This document shows positions 50,997-59,307 of a stretch of 59,307 nt of DNA, piece by piece. The translations under genes were made by a program, and so were the position numbers. Under the pieces are notes generated by a model. That model ran no database searches, was not told the origin of the DNA, and worked only from the letters and a program-made list of their open reading frames with translations. This DNA comes from Verrucomicrobiota bacterium (GTDB taxonomy: Bacteria > Verrucomicrobiota > Verrucomicrobiia > Methylacidiphilales > UBA1321). Location of the stretch: contig JABDGH010000010.1 in NCBI GenBank assembly GCA_013286145.1, positions 1 through 59,307 on the forward strand, written 5' to 3'. Each line of letters starts with the position of its first letter. Position 1 is the first letter of the stretch.

Positions 50997-52133
50997 CTAT
51001 TTTTTAAACTCTGCGACGTGGCGGACAAATTCCCCGGCACGGGTGCGCAAGGCCTGATCGTCGCCAGCTTCGTAGAGTCCTCCGCCGATGAGAAGAATGA
51101 CTTCACGGCCATAAAAGGAGAGCACATCGGCCACCTGGCTGTATTTGATCCCGCCTGCGGGCATGGGCAAAGTGGGAGTGAGACCGGGAATGCTGGGCTG
51201 GGTCATCGCGCGGGCGATGCGACCACAGGTCTCCTTGCTATAGGCAAATCGCCCGCCGAAGTTGGCGAAGATCGTGGCATCGGAGCCATAGAGTGGGAAC
51301 AGTTTGCCGTAGAGAAGTTCCGGGGCAATGCGTGTTGCGCCTCCGAAGCTCGGATGTCCCACGATGGGGACTTTGGCATGTTGCGCGACAATTTCCGTGA
51401 GGAAAGGAAGACCCATGAGCATGGGTGCGATCATCACTGCGCCGACGCCTTCGTCCTGGGCGACCTTAAGCTGTTCGAGCACAACGGAAGGTGTGCCGGT
51501 GAGATTCGGCACGTAAATGGATCGACGTCCCGAAGCGCGATTGGAATCGCGCACCGCTTTTTGGCAGGCACGCACGCGCTCGATGAAGGGATGAAAGCTG
51601 TGATTAGCAAGGCCATGATCGTCCTTGATGATGTCGATTCCCGCTTGTGCAAAAAGACCGCAAAGCTGGGCGATGCGTTCATTGCTAAGACCGATCGGTT
51701 TGAGGGCCGTGCTCGTCAACGCACGTTCCGGCACTCCAACGATTTTGCGCAGGCCAGCGATTCCAAATTGCGGGCCGGGCAAAGTCTTTTTGCGTCCGGG
51801 CCAATCGCTCGGCAGATCAAAATCGGCCAGCATCACATGTTCCTGAATCGATGAATTACCAAAGAGAACGTTGAGGAACTGCGCCGGGTCGTCGGCTGTC
51901 GCAATGATTGGAAAATCGATAATCACGCGATGCTTGTCGGCATCCATCGCCTCAACTGAAACCAATCGTCCCACGATGTTTTCCAGGACAAATTTATCGC
52001 GCAACGCAACGCGAGGCAGTTCAACGGTCTGTTCCAGCAGGAGCGATTCGACGCGCGCATCGAGATCGGCCTGGTTCGGGGCCGTGACAAAATAAGTAAC
52101 GCGCAGTGCAGGCCAGGGGGAAGGGGAAAGCAT
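50997..52133 (-). CDS. RuBisCO-like protein (form IV)
   Basis: A 378-residue relative of the RuBisCO large subunit. The substrate-contact segment is TSTALKPIGLSNERIA with K145 at the place of catalytic Lys175; the metal segment is GIDIIKDDHGL, with K170 (position of the carbamylated Lys201), D171 and D172, but His173 where RuBisCO has Glu204. H260 (VGHPSFGG) and GGIKYSQ with LIGGGLYEAG follow. The Glu-to-His change rules out true carboxylation and points to form IV. Some form IV enzymes act on isoapionate phosphate or in methionine salvage; this one cannot be assigned. No mtn genes adjoin. Confidence 0.9.
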   Translation of the reverse strand: MLSPSPWPALRVTYFVTAPNQADLDARVESLLLEQTVELPRVALRDKFVLENIVGRLVSVEAMDADKHRVIIDFPIIATADDPAQFLNVLFGNSSIQEHVMLADFDLPSDWPGRKKTLPGPQFGIAGLRKIVGVPERALTSTALKPIGLSNERIAQLCGLFAQAGIDIIKDDHGLANHSFHPFIERVRACQKAVRDSNRASGRRSIYVPNLTGTPSVVLEQLKVAQDEGVGAVMIAPMLMGLPFLTEIVAQHAKVPIVGHPSFGGATRIAPELLYGKLFPLYGSDATIFANFGGRFAYSKETCGRIARAMTQPSIPGLTPTLPMPAGGIKYSQVADVLSFYGREVILLIGGGLYEAGDDQALRTRAGEFVRHVAEFKK

Positions 52134-52188
52134 AAAGTGGAAGAGGAGAGGTTAAGCGATGGTTCTCATATGGTGCCAATAAGATGAT

Positions 52189-52482
52189 TCAGGGCAGCAT
52201 GGGATATTGACGTGCGCTGTGCCAAAAATGAAGAATGGTAATTCGATGCTTGAGTTCGTTGATTCGATAATAAATAAGATAAGGAGGCACTGGTATTTTT
52301 CTTACGTTGGCGCGCTGTGGACAGATCGTGTGTCGAAAAGGAAAACGATTCAGGCGAAGGGACTTTGCCAAGAGCTTGGTGCAAAAATCTCGAGCTGCTT
52401 CGGGATCGTCTTTTCCGATAAACTTAAGAATTTCCTCAAGTTCGTTCAGGGCGTTTTTTGAGAAGGTAACTTGGAAATCCAT
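52189..52482 (-). CDS. ParE/RelE-family toxin
   Basis: A 97-residue toxin of the ParE/RelE fold. N-terminal VTFSKNALNELEEILKFIG and C-terminal YLIYYRINELKHRITILHFW with an Arg-Gln end are typical. It would poison gyrase (ParE) or ribosomes (RelE); ParE is favoured by its look. Its start overlaps the upstream antitoxin by 37 bases. Confidence 0.85.
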   Translation of the reverse strand: MDFQVTFSKNALNELEEILKFIGKDDPEAARDFCTKLLAKSLRLNRFPFRHTICPQRANVRKIPVPPYLIYYRINELKHRITILHFWHSARQYPMLP

Positions 52483-52685
52483 TGAGGAATCATTGCGCGT
52501 ATTTCTTCGATTGAATAAACGAGATCGGCTTCATCATCGGCAATACCACGATCCAGTGCCGCCAACAGATCGGGGTCATTTTCATTGGGCTCGGGCATGG
52601 CGGCATACAATTCGGCCACGAGAAGGCAGCGATCCTGCGCATTCAATTGGTTAATCGCTTCGCGGATTTCGGTCACCGTACTCAT
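52446..52685 (-). CDS. Antitoxin of the ParE-type pair
   Basis: A 79-residue protein (MSTVTEIREAINQLNAQDRC) of the short addiction-module antitoxin type (Unstab_antitox-like): a helical N-terminus, acidic middle (NENDPDLLAALDRGI) and a C-terminal tail that would wrap the toxin. An upstream in-frame start at 52721 exists; the ATG at 52685 is the usual one. Toxin and antitoxin form a small operon between the RuBisCO-like gene and nusA. Confidence 0.82.
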   Translation of the reverse strand: MSTVTEIREAINQLNAQDRCLLVAELYAAMPEPNENDPDLLAALDRGIADDEADLVYSIEEIRAMIPQWISKLPSQKTP

Positions 52686-52931
52686 TGGTTTTACCTTAAA
52701 CCTGACGGTTGATTTCGGCAAGAAAGACCGGACACGGGTAATGTCCTAATTTGAAGATAAAGAATCGATTTTCAGGATCAAGGGGAATCACATCCTGCTT
52801 TTCCACTTGACCCTTCGGACTCAGGAGATAATCTTATTTTTTCGGTCCGCGCCTGCGGTGGGAGCCTTAACTGGTTTCCCACCTTTTTTTTCCCCACTGC
52901 AGGTTTTGGGCTGAAATTACCGGAAACTGTT

Positions 52932-54194
52932 ATGAGCCAAGAATTTATTGCTGTATTGGATTATATGGAAAAGGAGCGCGGAATTAAACGCGAGGTCCTT
53001 CATGAAGCGGTGCATGCCGCGCTACTGGCCGCCGCTCGCAAGAGCTTTGGCCCGGCGCGCGATCTGAGTGTTGAACTCGATCCGAAGACTGGCAAGATTC
53101 GTGCCGTGGCACGGCTGCTTGTGGTCGAGAAAGTCGCCCAGCCTCATGATGAAATCAGCCTTCCCAAAGCCCGCCTGATCAAGCCCGACGCCATTTTGGG
53201 TGAGACGGTGGAAGTCGATGTTAACACCAAGGATTTTGGCCGTATCGCCGCGCAGGTTTTCAAACAGGCGATGAACCAGACTCTTCGCGGCATCGAACGC
53301 TCCATGGTTTTCGACGAATTCAAGGATCGCATGGGAGCAATTGTCACTGGCACGGTGCGCCGCTTTGAGCGTTCCGATGTCATTATTGATCTAGGCAAAT
53401 TTGAGGCTGTCATGCCCGCCCGTGAACGTGTGCCAACCGAGGAATATACGCCCGGTGAGCGCATTCGCGCCTTTGTGCTGGCGGTGGAAAATACGCCGCG
53501 CGGCCCCGAAATTATTTTGTCACGAAGCCATCCGAATTTTGTCCGCAAATTATTCGAGCTCGAAGTCAGCGAGCTTAATGACAAGACCATTGAGATCAAG
53601 GCCATGGCCCGCGAGGCTGGGTACCGCACCAAGATCGCGGTCTGGTCCGCCAACGATAAGGTCGATCCGGTCGGCGCATGCGTCGGTATGCGCGGGGCAC
53701 GGGTTAAGAATATCGTGCGCGAATTGAATAACGAGAAGGTCGATCTCTTTAAGTGGTCACCCAACATTCGTGAGCTCGTCGTCGAAGCGCTCAAGCCGGC
53801 CAAGCTCAAGACCCTCGAAGTCGATGAAGTGGCCAAGAAGGTCACAGTTCTCGTCGATGAAGAAAATCTTTCCCTGGCCATCGGTCGTCGCGGCCAGAAT
53901 GCGCGTCTTACTCAAAAATTGACGGGTTGGGAAATTGACGTGAAGAAGGAAGAGGAAGTGGCCGCACTTGGTTTCGAGCAAAAGCTGGCCAAGGCCACGG
54001 AAGCACTGGCGCAGACGTTGCAGATCGAGACTCCGGTTGCCGAGCAGATCGTGCGCGCTGGATTTCTCAGTGTGGAAGGTATCGCCGAAGTTGAAGCGAA
54101 GGATTTGGTCGATGCCATTCCCGATCTCGATCCCGCAATCGCCCATCAAATTCACGGAAAAGCCCGGGGTTTGCAAACCCCTGCCGTAAATTAA
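52932..54194 (+). CDS. nusA: Transcription termination/antitermination protein NusA
   Basis: Binds RNA polymerase and RNA to control pausing, termination and antitermination. The 420-residue protein has the N-terminal polymerase-binding domain (1-125), an S1 domain (about 133-205, GAIVTGTVRRFERSDVIIDL), and KH domains (GACVGMRGARVKNIVRELNN, LAIGRRGQNARLTQKLTGW). A single helix-hairpin-helix ends it (QIVRAGFLSVEGIAEVEA). rimP, which usually precedes nusA, is absent; a toxin-antitoxin pair is there instead. infB follows by 23 bases. Confidence 0.97.
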   Translation: MSQEFIAVLDYMEKERGIKREVLHEAVHAALLAAARKSFGPARDLSVELDPKTGKIRAVARLLVVEKVAQPHDEISLPKARLIKPDAILGETVEVDVNTKDFGRIAAQVFKQAMNQTLRGIERSMVFDEFKDRMGAIVTGTVRRFERSDVIIDLGKFEAVMPARERVPTEEYTPGERIRAFVLAVENTPRGPEIILSRSHPNFVRKLFELEVSELNDKTIEIKAMAREAGYRTKIAVWSANDKVDPVGACVGMRGARVKNIVRELNNEKVDLFKWSPNIRELVVEALKPAKLKTLEVDEVAKKVTVLVDEENLSLAIGRRGQNARLTQKLTGWEIDVKKEEEVAALGFEQKLAKATEALAQTLQIETPVAEQIVRAGFLSVEGIAEVEAKDLVDAIPDLDPAIAHQIHGKARGLQTPAVN

Positions 54195-54217
54195 GTTTTA
54201 AAGAAATTATATAAAAT

Positions 54218-56431
54218 ATGCCAAAGGAGCCCAAAGCTGCCGCAACTGCGACCGCCACACCGCGTACGGTGAAAAAGGTGACCGCTAAAGGTGTGCGCAG
54301 CGAAGCCTCCACGGAAGCAAAGGCCAAGCCCGCTGCTAAAGCAAAAGCCCCCGCCAGTGCGGCAACGGCAGAAAAAGCTCCCAAAAAGAAAATTGTCGAG
54401 AAGGCAAAGCCCGAAAGCGTTCCCGTTGCTGAGAAAGCACCGACACCGGCGAAGACGCCAGCCAAACGCCCGATCCTGACCGCTTCCGAACAGCGGATGG
54501 AAGAAAATAAAGTCGGTAAAAGCGCAGCGAAAACCGAAGAAACACCTGCGGCGGCGGTTCTTCCCATTCCCGCAACTGAGCCAGTCGCCAAAACGGGTGA
54601 AGTTTCCGGGATTGCCGTGGACGAAGCCGCCCTTGCTGCGCAGCATCTTAAAGACAAGATTGTGGTCATCAAGCCACCGATCATCGTCAAGGATCTTGCG
54701 GCTAAGTTAGGTTTCAAGCCCTACCAGATCATCCATCACCTGATGGAGATGAATATTTTCACCAGTGCCAATCAGTCCCTGGAAGAAGAGATCGCCCGCA
54801 AGCTTTGCGCGAAATTTGGCTTCACCTTCGAGATCGAAAAGCGCGAGAAAGGCGCCGGGCAAGTTCATGCGCCGGTCAAGATTGTCGAGCCACCTAAATC
54901 TGACCCCGTTGCGCCATCTGAGTTGCAGCCCCGTCCCCCGGTCATCACTTTCATGGGCCATGTCGATCATGGGAAAACCTCTCTTCTGGACGCGATTCGC
55001 AAGGCGCGTGTCGCGGCGGGCGAAGCTGGAGGCATCACCCAGCACATCGGGGCTTACATGGTCAAGCGGGGTAATCATAACATCACTTTCCTCGATACTC
55101 CCGGTCACGAAGCCTTTACCGCCATGCGCGCTCGTGGGGCAAATGTCACGGACATCGTCGTTCTTGTCGTTGCTGCCGATGATGGAATCATGCAAACGAC
55201 GGTCGAGGCGATCAACCATGCGCGCGCCGCCAAGGTTCAGATCATGGTTGCGATCAATAAGATTGATCTCCCCGGCGCCAATTTGAACCGCGTCAAGGGC
55301 CAGTTACAGGAGCAGGGGCTTGTGGCCGAAGAATACGGCGGAGATACGATCATCTGTGAAGTTTCCGCGACCAAGGGCATTGGCATCGAGAAATTGCTCG
55401 AAATGATGTTATTGCAGGCGGAAATTTTAGAATTGAAAGCCAACCCGCGAGGTCACAGCCGCGGTACGGTGATTGAAGCGCAGTTTGAACAGGGACGCGG
55501 TCCGACGACCACCGTCCTGGTGCAACAAGGTACGCTTCGTGTCGGTGATGCCCTTTTGGCAGGTCCTTATTATGGGCGCGTCAAGGCGCTGATTAACGAT
55601 GTTGGACAGAATATCAAGGAAGCCGGACCTTCGACACCCGTGAAGGTGTTGGGTCTCGATGGCGCTCCATCTCCCGGCGAGGAATATAATGTTCTTCAGA
55701 ATGAACGCGAAGCGCGCGAACTTGCCGAGGATCGCCGCGATAAGCTCCGCCTGGGCAAGCTCGAAGCGCCTCCGAAAATCACGCTGGAAACTCTTTTTGC
55801 GGCGATTGCCGACGAGCAGCGCAAAGTGCTCAAGCTGGTTATCAAGGGTGATGTCCAGGGTTCAGTTGAAGCCATCGTGGCGTCGCTTAAAAAAATCGAA
55901 AGCAAGAAGATCGATCTCGAAATCATTCTCTCGTCTGCCGGCGCCATCTCTGAGTCGGATATTCTTCTGGCCAAGGCATCGCAGGCGGTGGTCATCGGTT
56001 TCAACACACGCACCGATAATGCCGCTGCCAACGCAGCCAAGCGTGAAGGCGTCCAGATCAAGCTTTTCAGTATTATCTACGAATTGATCGACCAGGTGAA
56101 GGAAGCCATGGTCGGCCTGCTCGATCCTGAATTACGTGAAACCGCCGTGGGAACCGCCGTGGTCAAGCAGGTGTTTAACCTGTCCAAATACCCGGTGGCG
56201 GGTTGCAGCGTCCTGAATGGCCGGATCGTCCGCAATGCCCGTGCCCGCGTGATGCGCAAGCGCCAACCCATTTATGATGGAGCCATCGTTGCGCTTAAAC
56301 GCTTCCAGGATGACGCCAGCGAAGTACGCGCCGGGCTTGAATGCGGCATACGTCTCGGCGATTTTAACGAATATCTGGCCGACGATACCATCGAATGTTA
56401 TCAGCTTGAAAAATTCACGCAGACGCTTTGA
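54218..56431 (+). CDS. infB: Translation initiation factor IF-2
   Basis: GTPase that places initiator tRNA on the 30S subunit. The 737-residue protein has an Ala/Lys/Pro-rich, disordered N-terminal tail (1-150), an IF2-N segment ([20 protein letters not shown]), then the G domain: G1 GHVDHGKT from residue 247, [13 protein letters not shown]-terminal beta-barrel and CDIP domains follow ([20 protein letters not shown]). rbfA and truB, which usually follow, are missing. Confidence 0.97.
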   Translation: MPKEPKAAATATATPRTVKKVTAKGVRSEASTEAKAKPAAKAKAPASAATAEKAPKKKIVEKAKPESVPVAEKAPTPAKTPAKRPILTASEQRMEENKVGKSAAKTEETPAAAVLPIPATEPVAKTGEVSGIAVDEAALAAQHLKDKIVVIKPPIIVKDLAAKLGFKPYQIIHHLMEMNIFTSANQSLEEEIARKLCAKFGFTFEIEKREKGAGQVHAPVKIVEPPKSDPVAPSELQPRPPVITFMGHVDHGKTSLLDAIRKARVAAGEAGGITQHIGAYMVKRGNHNITFLDTPGHEAFTAMRARGANVTDIVVLVVAADDGIMQTTVEAINHARAAKVQIMVAINKIDLPGANLNRVKGQLQEQGLVAEEYGGDTIICEVSATKGIGIEKLLEMMLLQAEILELKANPRGHSRGTVIEAQFEQGRGPTTTVLVQQGTLRVGDALLAGPYYGRVKALINDVGQNIKEAGPSTPVKVLGLDGAPSPGEEYNVLQNEREARELAEDRRDKLRLGKLEAPPKITLETLFAAIADEQRKVLKLVIKGDVQGSVEAIVASLKKIESKKIDLEIILSSAGAISESDILLAKASQAVVIGFNTRTDNAAANAAKREGVQIKLFSIIYELIDQVKEAMVGLLDPELRETAVGTAVVKQVFNLSKYPVAGCSVLNGRIVRNARARVMRKRQPIYDGAIVALKRFQDDASEVRAGLECGIRLGDFNEYLADDTIECYQLEKFTQTL

Positions 56432-56478
56432 TTTTACGTGAGGGATCGGGTTGAAAATAGCCTGTCAGACCGCTTGCA

Positions 56479-56484
56479 TATAAT
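56479..56484 (+). promoter_or_regulatory. Possible -10 box before the first PilB gene
   Basis: TATAAT at 56479-56484 lies in the 110-base gap between infB and the PilB-like gene, 58 bases before its GTG. No good -35 is seen at the right distance. Weak candidate for a promoter separating secretion genes from infB. Confidence 0.25.
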
Positions 56485-56541
56485 CGGCGGTAATAATAGC
56501 ATGTGATACTTTAGTGGATAATTGATGTAAGAAAGAAAGCT

Positions 56542-58245
56542 GTGGCTGCCAACGACGATTACATTCTTGAGCTTTTAATTAAGCACGGCTTGATTCAGCC
56601 CTCCGACATGGAGGACGCTCGCCGTACGGCCAGCCAAAACGGACATGGTCCGGTTGAAGAATTGGTGCGTGGAGGCTTGATTACCAGCCACGATATCCTG
56701 AGAACCACTGCGGCGGAAGCGGGCGTCGATCTGGTCGAGAAAATAGAGGCCGTACCGGAAGAGGTCGTCAAGGCCGTGCCCCGGCAACTGGCCCATCGGC
56801 TTTCCATCATGCCGCTCCATCTGGATGGAAACCACCTGCGTGTGGCCTTGAGCGATCCGTTTAATTTTGACGCTCTCGACACGTTGAGCAAGGAACTGCG
56901 CTATGACATTGACCCGGTGGTCGCACCGGCAGATCAGATCGAAACCGCGATCAAGCGCCATTACGGCAATGCGTCCGAGATGGTCAATACTCTCATCGGT
57001 GGTTATAGCGGCGATGAACTACAGGTTCATGCTGCAACTGCGGGCGATGCGGAAGCGACGACAGGTGACGATGCTCACATCATTCGCCTGGTCAATTTGA
57101 TTATCCTCGAAGCGCACCGGTTGCGTTCCAGTGATATTCATCTCGAGCCGCTCGAAAAACGTTTACGTCTGCGTTACCGCATCGACGGTGTGTTGCAGGT
57201 CATGACCGATCCGCCCAAAAAGCTTCAGGCAGCCATCGTCAGCCGCATCAAAATCATGTCCAACATGAGTATCGCCGAAAAGCGATTGCCACAGGATGGA
57301 CGCATCCAGATGCGCACCGGCGACGGGCGCACGTCCATCGATTTGCGCGTTTCGACCATTCCGACCAATCACGGTGAAGCCATCGTCATGCGTATTCTCG
57401 ACAAGTCGAGCCTCACTCTCGGACTGCCGGAACTCGGCTTTCTATCCGACGATCAGGCCACGATCGAGGCTATTCTGGGTATGCCCGACGGCATCTTTCT
57501 CGTCACGGGGCCGACTGGTTCGGGCAAGAGCACCACGCTCTATGCCTGTCTCAATCTTATCAATAAACCGGATCGTAAGATCATCACGGTGGAAGACCCG
57601 ATTGAATATCAGATGTCCGGAATCAACCAGGTGCCGGTCAATGAAGATGTCGGCATGACTTTCGCCGCAGCGTTGCGGGCGATGTTGCGCCAGGCGCCCA
57701 ATATCATCATGGTCGGTGAAATTCGAGATTTGGAAACGGCCAGTATCGCGATCAACGCTTCCCTCACGGGCCATCTCGTCTTCAGCACCCTGCATACGAA
57801 CGATGCGCCCAGCGCAGTCACCCGTCTGGTCGATATCGGGGTCAAACAATTTCTCGTGGCTTCGTCAGTGCGGGCGATCATGGCGCAACGGCTCGTGCGG
57901 CGTATTTGCACCAATTGCAGCCAGATCTATGAGCCAACCGAGGTGGAATTGCGCTCCCTGAACTTGAAACCCCAGCAGCTTGAGCAGGCTAATTTCCGCA
58001 AGGGTCATGGCTGCGACAGGTGTCGCGGAACCGGATACAAGGGCCGCATGGGCATTTTTGAAATCTGCGTTCTCGACGATGAAATCCGCCGGATGGTGAA
58101 TGAAAAGATGAGTGTCACCATGATCCGGCAGCGTGCGCGCGATCTGGGTATGCGCACCCTGCGCGAAGACGGCCTTCGCAAGGTGCTGGGCGGAATGACA
58201 ACTCCAGATGAAGTCATTACCGCGACCATGGGAGACAAGGACTAG
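56542..58245 (+). CDS. PilB/GspE-type secretion ATPase, first copy
   Basis: A 567-residue hexameric ATPase that drives type IV pilus or type II secretion assembly. An N-terminal GspE_N/MshEN domain (about 1-150) is followed by the ATPase core: DIHLEPLEKRLRLRYRIDG, Walker A GPTGSGKSTTLYACL near 323, Asp box ITVEDPIEYQ, Walker B IIMVGEIRDLETA and the His box HLVFSTLHTNDAP. A tetracysteine zinc site is at 456-459 (CTNC) and 491-494 (CDRC). Starts with GTG at 56542. The next gene, 20 bases on, is a paralogue. Confidence 0.95.
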   Translation: MAANDDYILELLIKHGLIQPSDMEDARRTASQNGHGPVEELVRGGLITSHDILRTTAAEAGVDLVEKIEAVPEEVVKAVPRQLAHRLSIMPLHLDGNHLRVALSDPFNFDALDTLSKELRYDIDPVVAPADQIETAIKRHYGNASEMVNTLIGGYSGDELQVHAATAGDAEATTGDDAHIIRLVNLIILEAHRLRSSDIHLEPLEKRLRLRYRIDGVLQVMTDPPKKLQAAIVSRIKIMSNMSIAEKRLPQDGRIQMRTGDGRTSIDLRVSTIPTNHGEAIVMRILDKSSLTLGLPELGFLSDDQATIEAILGMPDGIFLVTGPTGSGKSTTLYACLNLINKPDRKIITVEDPIEYQMSGINQVPVNEDVGMTFAAALRAMLRQAPNIIMVGEIRDLETASIAINASLTGHLVFSTLHTNDAPSAVTRLVDIGVKQFLVASSVRAIMAQRLVRRICTNCSQIYEPTEVELRSLNLKPQQLEQANFRKGHGCDRCRGTGYKGRMGIFEICVLDDEIRRMVNEKMSVTMIRQRARDLGMRTLREDGLRKVLGGMTTPDEVITATMGDKD

Positions 58246-58265
58246 GACTGTAAGGATGTGACGCC

Positions 58266-59307
58266 ATGAATCCTGAAATGCTTCTCTCATTCCTCCGCGA
58301 TAACGGAATCATCGATCAATTGCAGATGACCGATCTGCAGGAGGAGCAGTCCCGCACGGGCAAACCCATCGAAGAGGTGATCCTTAATAACGAAGTGATC
58401 GTTCTCCAGGAAATGTACCAACTGATCGCACAGGCGCTTGGGACGGAAGTGGTGGATCTTGCCACCATGGAATTCCCCCCGGAACTGCTGAGCATGGTTC
58501 CGCCCCAGACGGCACGCGTCCAGGGCGTCCTTCCTCTCGATTTCGACGGACGGGTGCTTCGAGTCGTGGCGTCCAATCCACTCGATCCGAATGTCGTGGA
58601 TAATCTTCGTTTCGCGACCCAGAAGGATATCGCGATTTATGTCGCCCCGGCGGGGCAAATTCAAACCATGATCGAACGCTTTTATGGCTCGGAGATTTCC
58701 GACATGGAAGACGTCCTGGCCGGACTGGCTGGTGACGCCGCTGCCAAGGAAGGTCAGGGCGATATAATCGATATTGAAACCGCCTCCTCGGCGCCGATCA
58801 TCAAATATGTGAACACGGTTCTTGCCCAGGCCATCCAGGCGCGTGCCAGCGATATTCATTTTGAGCCGTTCGAACATGATTTCAAGATTCGTTACCGGGT
58901 GGATGGTTCGCTCTATGAGATGTCACCACCGCCAAGATCGCTGGCGACGGCGGTCACCTCACGTCTCAAGGTCATGTCCAATCTCAACATTGCGGAACGG
59001 CGTATTCCGCAGGACGGTCGTATCCAGACAACCATGGCGGGACGTCAGGTCGATTTGCGTGTCTCGACACTGCCCACCCAGTTCGGTGAAAGCGTGGTGC
59101 TCCGCGTCCTGGATCGCAGCACGGTGCGGCTGGATCTTTCCGCGATTGGGATGCCTCAGCGCATCTACGATTATATTTGTAATATCATCGAAAAACCCAA
59201 CGGCATTTTCATCGTCACGGGGCCGACTGGTTCCGGCAAGACCACCACGCTTTATGCCTGTCTCAACCGGATCAACACCACGGAGAGCAAGCTGCTCACC
59301 GCCGAGG
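58266..59307 (+). CDS. PilB/GspE-type secretion ATPase, second copy, 3' end cut
   Basis: The frame from the ATG at 58266 is open to the window end (347 codons seen). N-terminal GspE_N-like domain (about 1-150), then DIHFEPFEHDFKIRYRVDG, ERRIPQDGRIQTTMAGRQ and Walker A GPTGSGKTTTLYACL. It is clearly paralogous to the preceding gene but divergent in its N-terminus. The zinc site and the rest of the core lie beyond the window. Two such genes side by side, as seen in pilB-like pairs, may serve pili and secretion. Confidence 0.93.
   Translation, partial: MNPEMLLSFLRDNGIIDQLQMTDLQEEQSRTGKPIEEVILNNEVIVLQEMYQLIAQALGTEVVDLATMEFPPELLSMVPPQTARVQGVLPLDFDGRVLRVVASNPLDPNVVDNLRFATQKDIAIYVAPAGQIQTMIERFYGSEISDMEDVLAGLAGDAAAKEGQGDIIDIETASSAPIIKYVNTVLAQAIQARASDIHFEPFEHDFKIRYRVDGSLYEMSPPPRSLATAVTSRLKVMSNLNIAERRIPQDGRIQTTMAGRQVDLRVSTLPTQFGESVVLRVLDRSTVRLDLSAIGMPQRIYDYICNIIEKPNGIFIVTGPTGSGKTTTLYACLNRINTTESKLLTAE

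Noticed and set aside
52189-52685. The toxin-antitoxin pair as a defence island
   Set aside because: It is a single standard ParE-type pair with no other defence genes beside it.
1-59307. tRNA or rRNA genes
   Set aside because: No cloverleaf-forming segment with TTC-loop sequence and no rRNA-like stretch was seen in the gaps while reading.

Overview
The window looks like one stretch of a free-living bacterial chromosome, fairly GC-rich. It is most likely from the Verrucomicrobiota (PVC group). That placement is an inference from gene content: a translation and envelope cluster with rpmE, prfA, prmC, murA, coaD, yceD, rpmF, plsX and fabH; a DUF1800/DUF1501 pair with a twin-arginine signal; a RuBisCO-like protein; FecR-type proteins; and paired PilB/GspE ATPases. 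It does not rest on any marker search. No rRNA, tRNA, CRISPR array, insertion sequence or phage was found. Both ends cut through genes.

Layout. 1-3896 (minus): sigma-54 response regulator, proC and an unfinished membrane-anchored protein. 4108-5528: a small orphan gene, then TMEM14-like protein and aat. 5654-12368 (plus): rpmE, a terminator, then prfA-prmC-murA-coaD-yceD-rpmF-plsX-fabH, mostly joined by short stop/start overlaps. This run ties translation termination, ribosomal proteins, peptidoglycan, CoA and fatty-acid synthesis together. 12680-17808 (minus): an ABC exporter (permease, ATPase, lipoprotein adaptor) and a cytoplasmic hybrid histidine kinase. 18039-20652 (plus): ferredoxin, endonuclease IV, glutaredoxin-like protein and SirB1-like protein. 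20702-23102 (minus): two exported proteins and a pterin dehydratase. 23371-24423: pheS. 24612-28235 (minus): SDR dehydrogenase, DUF1800 and DUF1501. 28557-32716: Mrr-type nuclease, dihydroorotase, HAD phosphatase and LexA.

32927-36380 is the most accessory-looking part. It holds a two-gene operon whose products correspond to the two halves of the plant Tm-1 protein (UPF0261 domain plus TIM barrel), next to an ORF6N-domain gene flanked by near-identical direct repeats. 36422-37949 (minus): two GloA-like glyoxalases and a ribulose-phosphate 3-epimerase. 38218-39009: tatC. 39170-42249 (minus): sulfate activation (cysD, an unknown small gene, cysN-cysC fusion) behind a candidate operator. 42346-49753: zinc-ribbon protein, FecR protein, serine hydrolase and DUF423, PfkB kinase, GH38 alpha-mannosidase. 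49818-52685 (minus): CdsA, the RuBisCO-like protein and a ParE-type toxin-antitoxin pair. 52932-59307 (plus): nusA, infB and two PilB/GspE ATPases, the second cut by the window end.

A striking feature outside the genes is a set of intergenic inverted-repeat elements in at least three sequence families, about eleven insertions in 59 kb. They lie between convergent, divergent and co-directional genes, so they cannot all be terminators. Annotation is by reading translated sequence and motifs only; no database search was run.
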